Source: Melieria omissa (taxonomy: Eukaryota > Arthropoda > Insecta > Diptera > Ulidiidae). Taken from it: DNA of 64,000 nt. Location: the NCBI GenBank assembly GCA_963971225.1, contig OZ020268.1, forward strand, positions 117,317,510-117,381,509, given 5' to 3'. Position 1 is the stretch's first letter; every line of letters begins with the position of its first letter. Of the stretch, positions 35,344 through 46,580 are shown piece after piece. The notes beneath the pieces were generated by a model. It did not search any database and was not told the DNA's origin. It saw only the letters and a program-made list of their open reading frames with translations. Position numbers and translations under genes: made by a program.

Positions 35344-35615
35344 TAGGTTAGTTTGGAGTGGCAGCCTGCTTCGTGAAAAGCTCACTTAAGCGCATCTAAT
35401 GGTTCTTTGTGATACCACAGTGGATGGTGCGACTCAACCTTACAGCGCTGGGAACCATGAAGATTCCGTTATGAACCTGGCTATATCTCGGACATTCAGG
35501 GACAATAGTTCGGTTAGGTTATTAGTGAAGAAAACTGAACCGAGAGACTTAAGTCTTCTTCTGGCTAATGAAGGACACTGACACAACAGGTGGAGAAGGG
35601 TCTCCTCTCGGTAAA
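35344..35615 (-). pseudogene. LINE 3' end, copy 2 (C-terminus, 3' UTR, tail)
   Basis: On the minus strand, about 55 codons ending at 35440 read EETLLHLLCQCPSLARRRLK, SLGSVFFTNNLTELLSL, then RFITESSWFPAL and stop. The LLCQCP...RRRLK block is the cysteine-containing tail found after RNase H in many jockey-like insect LINEs. The 3' UTR contains TGTGATACCACA read in reverse, then GGCTGCCACTC, and ends in AACTAACCTAAG, a short CCTAA-type tail. All upstream domains are missing. It is the best reference here for the LINE whose tail is shared with the SINE at 48650. Confidence 0.8.
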
Positions 35616-35739
35616 ATCTATACTCATGTGTAGTATACATATAGTAAAAATAAATAGTAGTAGAAACAACTAAATGAAAAGCCCAAAATATGCTCAAAGG
35701 AAGGAGATTTTGGTTTTATTGTTAAATAAATGAAATGAA

Positions 35740-36080
35740 TTAATTCTTATTCTGAAGTTGCACAAATATTTCAAAAAAATTTTATTTATATATAAATAAT
35801 TAATTAATTATAAAAATAGGAAATAAATAAAAGGAAAAAAAATTAAAAATGAAAAGAAAAATGAAGAAATGAAATTCTTATTCTGAATTTGCGCAGATAT
35901 TTCTTACACTTTTATTTATATAAATAACTAAATTATTATAAAAATTTGAAATACTTAAAAGATTTCTAAAAAGTTTTTTGTTTTACATTTTACAATACAT
36001 TTTACAATGTTGACATCACATTTTACATTATTTGGAACTGATTTCTTGTGCGCAGATATGACTTACAAAAATCTCTTATT
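35740..36080. repeat. Degenerate ~130-bp tandem repeat, AT-rich
   Basis: ATTCTTATTCTGAAGTTGC at 35744 recurs as ATTCTTATTCTGAATTTGC at 35874. Both are followed by TTTTATTTATAT and TAATTATAAAAAT blocks. A third partial unit (GCGCAGATAT) is near 36052. Confidence 0.7.
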
Positions 36081-36189
36081 GGGTACTTAACTGTACCAGA
36101 TGGAGTTCCGTTTATAAGTTGTTGAAGCGTTTCTTAAAAATTCCGTAACCTTAAGTAGATAATTGAGTCTTAGTGCTAAAATTTTTATC

Positions 36190-36560
36190 AGCAAACTCAG
36201 AAGTCCTCAGGGTGGTCAAGAAGTACCTCGAGACAGCAGCACAAGAACAAATATGTGATCCAACGATTTCAGAGACTGACGTTATCTCATTGTTAGACAC
36301 TTGTGACTGATGTTTTGACTAAAAATCACACTTGATCCATCAACCACTTCCAGTATTCACCTGATTTGACACCAGACCACTTTAACCTTTTCATAAATAT
36401 GTCTTTGCAAATGAAAGCAATGCATCTTTTGGACAGAAAAGGCATTCATGTGGCTTGTACAAACAATCTGAAGGTCATCCTTGACGACGATCTAGAACGC
36501 TGATTAGACATGTTTTAAAATTGAGCTGCATTGAGTCTGAATAGGACTTGTTAAACTAAA
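36190..36560 (+). pseudogene. mariner transposase fossil
   Basis: A plus-strand reading gives TLVTDVLTKNHT, stop, SINHFQYSPDLTPDHFNLF, then a degraded C-terminal part to a stop near 36502. The YSPDLxPxDxF pattern around the third catalytic Asp and the preceding LTKN segment are typical of mariner transposases. No terminal inverted repeats were found. It is much older than the mariner at 17794. Confidence 0.6.
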
Positions 36561-37435
36561 TAGAATCGATTTGGTAAAGAAAAACTGTTGTTTTTATTAA
36601 CCGGTTTGGCCAAGAAAATCTGTTTTTAAAAAGTAATGTCTACTTTGGAACACTTCTTGTTCCAACTGCAACTGCATCTACTGCCTCATCTCCCATTAAT
36701 GCTTTTATATCCAGTCAATCTTCGATTTCATTCCAACATTACTAAAATTGTTTTTTATGGGAAAACAGTAGGGCAAAATTACATGGCTGTATGGCTGTTT
36801 GGGTAATAGTCCGTATTCCAGTCTGTCTTTGTCAGCAGCGAGTAATTCTGTTATCTCATAGCCAGCTCCAAACAGTTCACTTCCCCTTTTTTCAAACAGT
36901 GTTTAGTTGAAGCACTAATTAAACTGACTACAAATCCTCTCACAATGCAGTATCCTCGCATTGCTTCGAGTTATATGTCCATATTCATTTTTGGCAAATT
37001 ACTGCATGTTCAGCAAATTAAGGCAGCCGCTTTTATCTTACATAGCCATGAAGAGATTTTAGTATATGTTCAAAAGATGTGCATGTCGATGGACAATTTT
37101 TCTGCGTATCACACAACATTTACGGCAGCTCAAACAACACGGCTTACCAGCCACTTATGTAACTTGTATAAGCTTTCAGATTGCAAGCATAAAGCTGCTA
37201 AGACCATATTGATGTGAATATTAGCAAATAACAAAAGTTGCACAAGACCACTTTTACAGCACTAAAATGGCAAAAGGCAAACTAACAACAACCCATTTAG
37301 ACAGTGGGACAGCATCGAGTGGATATCATGTAAGAGCGATAATTAAAAAATAATCGAAAGTGTTTGCCAAGTGATGTCGAGATTATGCAATGGGAAAATA
37401 TTTTACTGGCACTCATGAGGATTTTTATATAAGAA
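36561..37435. other. Non-coding stretch
   Basis: Mixed AT-rich sequence with a 90-codon frame (36945-37217) that matches nothing I know. No repeat or RNA gene is recognised. Confidence 0.45.
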
Positions 37436-38030
37436 AAAAAAGAAAATAAAATAAGATAAAATGAGATAAAATAAATAAAATAAAATAAAATAAAATAAAA
37501 TAAAATAAAATAAAATAAAATAAAATAAAATAAAATAAAATAAAATAAAACAAAATAAAATAAATTAAATGAAATGAAATGAAATGAAATAAAATAAAAT
37601 AAAAAAAAAATAAAATGAAATGAAATAAAATAATATAAAATAAAATAAAATAAAATAAAATAAAATAAAATAAAATAAAATAAAATAAAATAAAACAAAA
37701 TAAAATAAATGAAATGAAATGAAATGAAATGAAATGAAATTAAATGAAATGAAATGAAATAAAATAAAATAAAAAAAAATAAAATGAAATGAAATAAAAT
37801 AATATAAAATAAAATAAAATAAAATAAAATAAAATAAAATAAAATAAAATAAAATAAAATGAAATAAAATAAAATAAAATAAAATAAAATAAAATAAAAT
37901 AAAATAAAATAAAATAAAATAAAATAAAATAAAAATAAAATCAAATAAAATCAAATAAAATAAAATAAAAATACAATAAAAAAATAAAATAAAATAACAT
38001 ACAAAAAAATAAAATATAATATAATAAAAT
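37436..38030. repeat. (TAAAA)n pentamer array with an internal duplication
   Basis: About 600 bp of TAAAA/AAAAT repeats. A block with rare variants (CAAAATAAAA, runs of GAAAT, a poly-A stretch, then AATATAAAAT) appears at 37551 and again at 37696, so a segment of about 145 bp was duplicated within the array. The long minus-strand FILFYFILFY frames are products of the repeat. Confidence 0.95.
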
Positions 38031-40447
38031 AAAGGTCATGAAATTGCTTGCAAATTTTTTCGACTGTAATTGATTGTAGAATTGATTATAGTAAATTATA
38101 CATACGTTGTCTTAAGGATGAATCAATGTATTCCTAGTTTGCGTAAGAAGCTCTAAGAAGTTACAAAAAAACGTTTGAAAACTCTTGTAGTCAGATGTGT
38201 CGACCCTTAAAGGCCAAAAACTTTAACTTCCCACATTGTTATCGTCCTGTTATCTCCATGCCGCCGTTCGTCGTTAAACCGTCAAAGATAAAACATTCCA
38301 CACAAACTTCAACAAATTTGGCAAAAGCTCATGAAGAAGGGTTGAAAAAACACGCAACCAGATACGCAGAACTTCTCCCACTTCACAACTTTTCGACACA
38401 ATGAAAATTTTTGTTACACAGTATTAACACAGCGCAGTACTTTACCGCAAAACTCCATTTAAACCTACAATTTGCACAGCTATCCGGCAAAATTAAACAA
38501 GTTCATTCGATGTGAGCACAAAATCCACATTCTCCAAGTTCTCAGCCCCCCCAGACTTTCATACATATGTGTGGCTTTTGTTTGGCAACAAAGCTAAACT
38601 ACGCGCGTCCGTTTCGGAGCATTCGATTTCAAGTGGCAATTTGTTCGAAATCCAATCAACATTATAATTTCCAACATGGTCAGGCCACATGAAACACGAA
38701 TTACCCAGCCCCGAAATGCGCCACCACTACGAAGAACGGCCGGCCGTACGGCCTTTGGGATGGGCGTTCGTTGTTTGGCATTGGACATTGATACTGGGGC
38801 TGTGTGTGTGTGGCTGTGTTGGCGAAATGGGGACAATGGCAAACAGCAACTTTACATAACCCATTCGCCACTTGCACTGAAAGACTTTAACGTGAAACAA
38901 AGTGTTTGCGCCACAAATCAGAAGTTTGCAATTCGTTGCAACTTCCGCAGGAGTTGACTGCTGTTTCGGTTGCCCCATTCCATACCTGCTGGCATGGGAA
39001 CTGTGTTGGCGCTGGTGGGATGGTGGGGGTGAAGCAAGGGCTGAAGCGTGAAGCCAATTTCGCTTCAACGAAAAACGCTTATAATTGCTTTGGAGTGTTC
39101 AAAATTTGGTTTATGAGCTCGTAAATGTAATTGGATTCGGAATGAAGACTGAGAAAGCAATGTTGGCAAGAAACCGAATCAAGAGATGCGGCAGAGATGG
39201 TAGTCCGTAACTGGAAAAATTGCTCAAACATTGCACAATGAGGCAATGAAGGTGCAGCTGAAATAAGATTACGCGTAAAAGTGATAAGGAAGCTAAGAGT
39301 GGAGGTGCGCGACAAGGACACTAAAAGAGCTTGGGGTAAAAAAGTCTTGTAAAAGAGAGGATGGTTAACAATGGGGGACACTATGGGTAGTTGGCTACTG
39401 GGTTAGAATACAAGTGAAGAGATGTTGGAGAGTTGGAATCTTGACCCAGTGAACAGAAAATAAAGAACTTCTGGAGATAATTTACAAATTGGGAAAACAG
39501 TTCAAAGGTAATCATTCAGGCTATGGATAACCTATTGTAATGCGATAGTATGGATGGATATTTATTTTTTGTAGTCTAAAGTTTAAAATTGAATAACAAG
39601 ACTGTGTGAGATATGACGGATTCTTTCTATACGGATTAAATTTCATTAAAAAAAATTATATCATTGAAAAGTCCTTTGCTTACAGAAAACTATTCGAGAG
39701 GCTTATGACTTTTTTTCTTTTCGACTCTGTGCCCCCCAGAAGAAGTCAGGTTAGATCTTAGAGGCCATTTCAAAATTGTCTTTTCTTATTAAATATGTAA
39801 GGTAAGACAGATAAAAGGTCATAGTTAAGCCATTGTCACTCTTTTTCTGAATTCATTATACGCGATATATGACCATCTAAATAAAAATAAAAACAAATAC
39901 GAAATCGTCTACAAGCTAGATTAGGTAAGAGGGTTAATTTGCCGATAGCTTGATAACACTCAGAGAGCTCTGTGGCCATTGTGATGCCTGAAGGAAGTGT
40001 GGATGTTTCCCTCTTATCCAGTGTTCAAAAGTGGCTTAAATTAATGTGAACTTTAGCTGAATCTGGCGATAAACCAATGGCACAAAACCTACCATGTCCA
40101 GTTAATTAAAGGTACTGTACAGCCTTCATATATGGAGGTGACGCATGGTTTGAATTGTTGGTACATCGATAGTAGACACAGTTCAGAGTCCACATATTTC
40201 CTTCTCATATTGTCAACTAAATACCAGAATAGTCTCCATGAGGCAGGCCCAGCTCATCCACCTTCTCCGAGCCAAGACAGAAGGGAATTTTCATCTGGAG
40301 ATATTTCTGATATAGATTCAGAGCAATGTGATACTTTCTATGAGCTCTACTTTGGTAACATTCCAGTGATCAGAAAGACACGTTTTAGCTCAATGTTCAA
40401 GCTTCATGCGCCTTAACCCCATTCGACAGTATCAGTATCCTATCATT
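38031..40447. other. Non-coding block
   Basis: A GC-richer unique part lies at 38.55-39.1 kb. The rest is mixed. A 94-codon frame at 40132-40416 has an acidic SGDISDIDSEQCD segment, but no family could be recognised. No RNA gene or mobile element is evident. Confidence 0.45.
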
Positions 40448-40855
40448 CAGGAGATTCTTGGTGTTTTAGAAGAATTTGTAGGAGGAAGAATTGTTTGGGA
40501 GAAAGTTTAGAAGTTTAGGAGATATTTTAGGTTAGGGGATTTTTCGAATTCTTAGTGGATTTTTGGGAGATTTTTTGATAACGAAGTATGATATATTGGG
40601 AACACTGGCAACAAAACATATTGTAATGATAAGACAGTCTGTCGCTGTGCAAAGCAACCCTATCGCTACGCGCCGTACCATAATTCAACCTGGCAATGAT
40701 GACCGCGATGATGGAAACTTTTAGGCCAACCTGGCAATGATGACCGCGATAATGGAAACTTTTAGTCCAACCTGGCAATGATGGTCGTGATCATCATGGA
40801 AACCTTTAGTCCACTCTGGAATGTGCGAGAACGATCTGCGCGATGGCCGGACAGG

Positions 40856-40891
40856 TATAAAAAACAGCCGGGTGCAGCGCAGCGAGTCAGT
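40856..40891 (+). promoter_or_regulatory. LTR core promoter (TATA and initiator)
   Basis: TATAAAAAA begins at 40856 and TCAGT at 40887-40891. Taking the A at 40889 as +1 puts the TATA box at about -33, the usual insect spacing. It defines the transcribed orientation of the LTR and where its U3 and R would meet. Confidence 0.75.
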
Positions 40892-40972
40892 CTGGTTTTG
40901 ACAAGTGAAGTTGCCACACGGAGTAATTAAGCAAATACTTAAGTGTAAACACAGTGAAGTGCAAAACTGTGA

Positions 40973-40978
40973 AATAAA
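40973..40978 (+). promoter_or_regulatory. LTR polyadenylation signal
   Basis: AATAAA lies 84 bp after the predicted start, followed by a GT/T-rich stretch (GTGATTGTTGGTTTATTTTA). This is the expected position within R of a gypsy-like LTR. Confidence 0.6.
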
Positions 40979-41593
40979 GTGATTGTTGGTTTATTTTATT
41001 GACTGCGTTTGAGATACTAAGTGTGTTTTATTTTCAAATTACGCAATCCAGAGATACGTACTAGCCCACTAGACCAAGCATTCGTAACAATATTTTTGCC
41101 ACTAGTTTAATAGATAAAAAGCCCTAATATTTTAAAAATTGTTAAACTTAGGAAATGTAACCTCGTTCTCACTTGTTGCTCTCACAATGAAATTCCGCCA
41201 AAAGTGCTTTTTGTTTAATTCATTTGTTATATGTTTTGTTTTTGTTAAGCTTTTGTTGCTAAGCGGAATAAAAAATGCTGCATTAAAACAAATTATGTGT
41301 ATATATTTTTATTGTTTTAGGAAAAGTTTAATTCATTTAAAATTTAGGAGATTTTTTTACTTTTGGAAGGAAATTTCAGTATTTTTTTGTTTATTTTGTT
41401 TATTTTTTTGTTGCTAAGCGAAAGATGAATAAAAAGGTTACATTAACAAATTAAGTGTATATATGTTTATTGTTTTATGAGAAGTTTAATTCATTTAAAA
41501 TTTAGGATATTATTTTAACTTTTGGGAGGAAATTTCAGTATTTTTTTAAGATTTAGGAGAAAGTAATTTCAGGTATCTGGCAACAATGGACAG

Positions 41594-43149
41594 TATATTC
41601 ATTCTGTATTTAGTCCAGAAGTCACACGAAACAGTAGAATAAAATTCACACATTCACAGACCAACTTAGGTCTTTACGAAAAAATCGTCCTTAGTTGTCC
41701 ATAGTGCCTTCGTACCATTTGTAGGCAACAATGCAGACGTCTCATGCGCAGTCAATATTGCGCAATGCTATGAGAAGATCGGTGCTTATTGAAACGATAT
41801 CGCACAGTAAACACCCACCTTTTTCAACAACTTTTCGGTAAACATCTCTATTGCAGCTGCACTACAACAACAACACAAAACACAAATCATTGATGTACAA
41901 ATTGCGATTACAATTGCAGCAAGAAAAGTGAGAGCCAAAAATTGCAATTTACAAAAACGCTTTGTGGCAGGAGCAGCAGTGCACAGGACGTCCAGGCACC
42001 GCCTGGGGGGCGACGTGCACTGTGCATCGGCGAGATTACCCCCCACACAGTGAGTTGGCTCGTTGTTTGGCCAACTCGCTTGCCACCTCATAGCGCACTC
42101 GCTGCCCCCGCTCGGTGGCCGGCCCGGTGGCTGCGGTGCGGCAACTGGCGACTGACTGCAGCTGAAATGCTGCATGCCGCATTATCATGACGCTTAAATT
42201 ATAATGACTTTATTAGGGAGCAAAAACGAGCAAAGCCTCCGCCATGCCGCTAACAATCGGCGGCGCATAGGCGCGTTTCGCTTTTTTCCGGCGTTTTCTC
42301 ATAATTTCATAAGCGGCACATCGTGACACACAGCCGGCAAGCGGCAAGCACGCAGTCCGGCAGACAGACAGACAGCGAAGCCGTTCGCCAGTTTCGAGCA
42401 CCGACACACAGTCTCGCGGCGCACGGCCCAAGCAGGTGTAGTGGTCCGCTCGAGACCCACACCGAGCTCACTTGGCCGCCGCTCAAGTGCCTCTTTGGCT
42501 GTTGGTGTTGCGTTTTGTTTTTCCCATTTCTTACTTTGCTTGCAGTGTTGGTGGTGGTGGCGGTTTGATATTTAGTTATTGGGCATGTTGTTGTTGTGTT
42601 AAGTATATTTTTATTTTCCACAAGTGGCGCGTAGTTTTTGATTCACGATTTTTCGTGCAACTTTTCAAGTTTCATTTAATTTTTTCTTCTGCCTTTTCAT
42701 AGCTGCGCCACTGCTCAAAAAATCGTTTTATGAATTTATTTTGCTGTTGTTGTTCGGTGCTCGCGTTCGTTTGTTGTTCATTGTGCATTGCAGCCAAAGT
42801 AGCAACAAGTAAGGACTCTTGAATTGGAGTGGCTGCGGTGGCAACACTGGTGGTCCGCAGTCATTGATTTAGTGTAATCAGTCAAGTCACCGACTGACGA
42901 AATTTATGCGTGGCGGCAAAAATGTTGAAAGTTGTTGGCCAGCTGGATCGCTGCTGTTCGCTGCTGTAGTTTCGTGTGGAGCGGACGGTGAACGGGCTGA
43001 AGGCGCCAGACAAGTGGCATAAAAGTGCTTGAAAAGTACTCAGTTTAAATAAGAAAATATAAGGTTGGAAAAATTGTATTTTAAAGTTGTTGCAACACAG
43101 GGTCTTCTCTACGTAAACAACTGTGTTTGGAATTGTTCTCAAGTGAACT
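41594..43149. other. Unique non-coding block, GC-rich 41.9-42.6 kb
   Basis: It has CAGACAGACAGACAG near 42360 and TTGTTG/GGTGGTGG runs. Open frames of 70-129 codons overlap on both strands and match nothing known. GGCAACACTGG at 42841 resembles a MITE terminus but has no partner. No gene is called. Confidence 0.45.
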
Positions 43150-44951
43150 TTGCGAATTTTAACATAAGTACTTAGTGGAATTAAAACTAAAGAAATACTT
43201 AAGAACTTTTTGAATGTAAAAAGTATCTTTAAATAAACATTTTTGTTACAAATTTTTTGTTTAACCTTATTTCCTATAAAATTCAGAAAAATTAAATTCC
43301 AACAGAAGGAAAAAACAATAAAACAGTGACTTATTAAAAATCAGTGATGTATTTCACTTTTTTCCTGTTTTCACAAAAGTGTCCCAAACGTCTGTACTGA
43401 CACAATACTAACAGGACTCACAATAAATCAATATAATTTAGAGTTCTAAGCATGGAAAATTAACTTTCACACTTTGTCACAATTTTTTAAGGGATCCCAA
43501 ACTTCCTTATTATTGTTGTACCACACAGAGTCACAGTTAATCAATGTTATTTAGAGTTTTAAGCATGACTGTTACTTTTTGACACTATTTTCTAAATTTG
43601 AATATCAATATTTTGACAGACGTCAAATATATTTGTAATTAACTAAAACTCAAATATTTGGATATAGTTTGAGTTTTTTAATGCTTTAATGGTTACAAAA
43701 AAGACAGAAGTGCTCTTTATTAACAATGAAAAACCTATCAAGTTCACAATTAATCGTATGGATTTGGACAAAATGGCTTAGAATAAAAGATTTAGCAAGC
43801 CAACTGTTGGTATTTGTCACAATTTGAATAGTAATGTTGGGATCATTAGTAAAACAAACCTTAAATTAATATATAAATAGAATAGATTAAAACTGATAAG
43901 ATAATGAAATAATATTATGAAATGTTTAAAAGGCTTTAAACATTTCAGTTTTTAGTTGTCACAAAAATGGCAAAATTGTCCCAAATCGGTTCCTTTTTAT
44001 CAATATAAAGATTCGAATTTTAAATAAATAAAATACATTTAGATCAAAAAGAAAGAAGAAAAATGAGTGCTAAAAATATCGAGTAAACTGTTACAATTTG
44101 TCACAAATTGAATATCATAACAAAACAAACATTAAATTATAATAAAAATGGAATAAATTAAAAATCATTAAAAATAAAATAAAAATAAATATATAAAATG
44201 TCTGAAGGTTTTGAGTATTTTAATTTTTTAAATGTCACAAAATTGTAAATGTGTCCCAAATAGGCTCTTTTCTAGCAATATAACTCATAGATTTACAATT
44301 ATATGAACGGCTTTTGAAAAGCATTATCCATTTACTTCTATAGAGATAACTGTCACAATGTGAACTGTCAGCAATGTTGCATTCATTATAACAACTAATT
44401 TAAATTTTGCTTGCTAAAACTGAATAGTCTGTTTTAAATGTTCAATGTTGCCTTCATTATAACAACAAATTTAAGTTTTGCTAGCTAAAACTTAAAATTT
44501 TTGTTTAAATGTTTTGAATATTAAGTATAATTTTTTAGTTGTCAAAAAAAATACATAAAAGTTCCAAATGTGTCAAAAGTGTCCCAATTGTGTTCTTTGT
44601 TAAAACGAATAGATTCAAAACAGATTACAAGCTTAAAACGGAAAGGTTTATAGATTAACAACTATCGATATAACTGTCACAATTTCATCATTACGACACA
44701 AATTTCAAATTTTCTTAAATTTTAAAGTGAAAAATGCACTTTAAATATTTTTTGTAGTTTTTGAATATTTTTATTGCTTAAGTGTCACAGTGTACTTTAA
44801 AAATTTTGGAATATTTTAATTGTTTAAGTGTCATAATGTACTTCTAAAATTTTCGAATATCTTAATTGGTTAACTGTCACAAAAATGACAAAAGTGTCCC
44901 AATTGTGTTCTTTGTTAAAACGAATAGGTTCAAAACATATTACAAGCTTAA

Positions 44952-45680
44952 GGGGGTCGTCTAGTGTGACGGGTCAAAAAAATCGTTTTTTTTTTTTTTT
45001 CATAAATCACTTCTAAAACATGTTTAGAAGACGTGTATAAATGGATTTTTGTAAATTCGAAGCCGTTATCAAGTTGCACTTGTAAACCGGAGTAGGTATG
45101 CGGAGCGCATACCTACTCCGATCCAACTTAAAAACGCGTTTTTCTCAAAACAGGTTTTTTCAAAACTGCTGCCACGATATCTCAAAAACTATTTCACTAT
45201 TAATGCTCAACTTTTTACACCATCTTGAGTACATGTCCAACTACAAATTAAGCTAAAAGAATTAAGATTGCTTCGTTACTTTTTTTTTTCTTCAATTATA
45301 TGCACGTGAAAAATAGTCGAAAAACTCATATTTTTTTTATGTTTAGGCAAAAAAATACTTTTTTTTGGAATTCGAACTTTCTTTTAGCTCAATTTGTAGT
45401 TTGAAGTCTCAGGAATGAAATGGCGTTTGGTTTTTTGATTTCAGATAATTACAACGCCCGGAATCATGGCAGCAGTGGAGCAACTTTTTTTTTTACGTCT
45501 TCCTGTTGAGTGGTGTAACTCCGATACTAATCAATAGATTGGCTTCAAATAATTATAAAACTTTGTCGAAATGTACTCAAAGAAGAAATAAAATTCAAAA
45601 GTTATTTTACTTGAACGGTTTTTTTAATAATGACTGTCAAAAATGGCATAAAAATACGGCCTTCACACTAGACGACCCCC
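44952..45680. mobile_element. 729-bp TTAA-flanked DNA transposon, non-autonomous
   Basis: Perfect 18-bp inverted termini (GGGGGTCGTCTAGTGTGA and its complement) lie between TTAA at 44948-44951 and 45681-45684. The host field keeps an empty copy (GCTTAAAACGG at 44631-44641), so insertion at a single TTAA (or its central TA) is shown directly. Inside are poly-T runs, a perfect 15-bp hairpin at 45088-45120 and no transposase frame; the longest frame (45506-45706) is unremarkable. TTAA suggests piggyBac, but the G-run ends also allow a TA-targeting Tc1/mariner relative. Confidence 0.9.
45088..45120. other. Perfect 15-bp stem, 3-nt loop hairpin
   Basis: CGGAGTAGGTATGCG, loop GAG, then CGCATACCTACTCCG, without mismatches. 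It sits about 135 bp inside the left end of the TTAA-flanked transposon and is far more GC-rich than its surroundings. Confidence 0.9.
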
Positions 45681-46580
45681 TTAAAACGGAAAGGTTTATA
45701 GATTAACAACTATCGATATAACTGTCACAATTTCATCATGACGACGATTTAAATCGAAAAAGTTTATAGATGTACATCTATCGAGATAACTGTCACAATT
45801 TTATTGTTACAACACAAATTTCAAATTTACTTAGACTTAAAATAGAAAAATTAACTTCAAATATTGTTTATATTTTTGGTATAGTTTAATTGTTTGTGTG
45901 TGTGTGTGTGTCACAAACATTACAAAGTGTTTCAAACATGTTCCTTATTAGATACAAATTAATAGAATCACAAAAAAATATTGGTACAAAATCAAAAATG
46001 TTTAAAGGTTTACATACATTATGTTAACTGTCACAATTTGCATAGTAACAATTTGAAAATAAATCATAATAAACATAATCAAAATAAACGGTTTATTCTT
46101 TATTTATTTAATAAAGTCAAAATAAATTTTAACTGAAAAACTGCATTCGACAATTCAATTAGTTTTCAATTATTTAATATTTATTATTTAATTATTTATT
46201 TTAATTATTTAATTGTCACAAAACTCGCAAACTTCAACATTCAAACTTGTTCCTCAAAAAAAGCGCTGAGTCACAATAAATCGATTCTGTTCAAATCGAG
46301 TAGTCCCAAAGTTTTACATATACCGAGATGACTGTCACAAATTGTCACCTTTTTTGTGACAGTTTTGCTATAGTTTGTTACAGTTCTAATAGCGGTTTCT
46401 GAAATGCTACAACAATAAAATTTAATACATTATTAAGTCTTTTAACTGAATACTAACTTTTTCAATATTTTTAATGCCTTAAATATTTTAATTACTCAAT
46501 TAGAGAGTCGCAAAATTCGAAGTGACTCTTAATTAAATTTTCTTAAAAAAAACAAAACTAATAAATTGAATGTTGCAAAA

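Larger units (their letters stand above)
40622..41089 (+). mobile_element. Solo LTR, copy 2 (gypsy-like)
   Basis: A 468-bp LTR from TGTAATGATAAG to CATTCGTAACA is flanked by ATAT (40618-40621 and 41090-41093). It is the inverted homologue of 18650-19070. It contains three tandem ~41-bp units starting CAACCTGGCAATGATG-like at 40686, 40727 and 40768, then a TATA box, an initiator and an AATAAA. Its position inside the hAT-like MITE, which continues on both sides, proves insertion. No internal retroviral-like genes remain. Confidence 0.93.
40448..41588 (+). mobile_element. hAT-like MITE, copy 3, split by a solo LTR
   Basis: Both halves match the complete copy at 55183-55777: AGGAGATTCTTGG...GGAGGAAGAATTG and TGGCAACAAAACATAT on the left of the LTR; CACTTGTTGCTCTCACAATG, ATGAAATTCCGCCAAAA, then GGGAGGAAATTTCAGTAT and CTGGCAACAATG on the right. 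The left terminus is diverged (perhaps from 40427). An internal segment starting TTGCTAAGCG is duplicated with a 155-bp period (41256 and 41411). The LTR at 40622-41089 is inserted after ACATAT. Confidence 0.85.
43150..46580. repeat. Degenerate TGTCACAATTT tandem field
   Basis: Variants of AACTGTCACAATTT, AAGTGTCACAAAAATGAC and AAAGTGTCCCAAATGTGTTC alternate with AT-rich spacers for over 3 kb. Longer matching units exist: the block TTCAAAACAGATTACAAGC with its downstream ACTATCGATATAACTG (44612-44690) recurs around the insertion at 44928-45725. (GT)n is present at 45898-45911. The unit length is irregular, so the array is old. It is non-coding. Confidence 0.8.

Noticed and set aside
37297..37954. 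Minus-strand 129- and 215-codon frames of FILFYF repeats
   Set aside because: Translation of the TAAAA pentamer array.
40132..40416. 94-codon frame with acidic segment
   Set aside because: Considered as a transposase start, but no known motif or terminal repeats accompany it.
42838..42852. Isolated GGCAACACTGG motif as a MITE end
   Set aside because: No inverted partner or family interior lies within 1 kb on either side.
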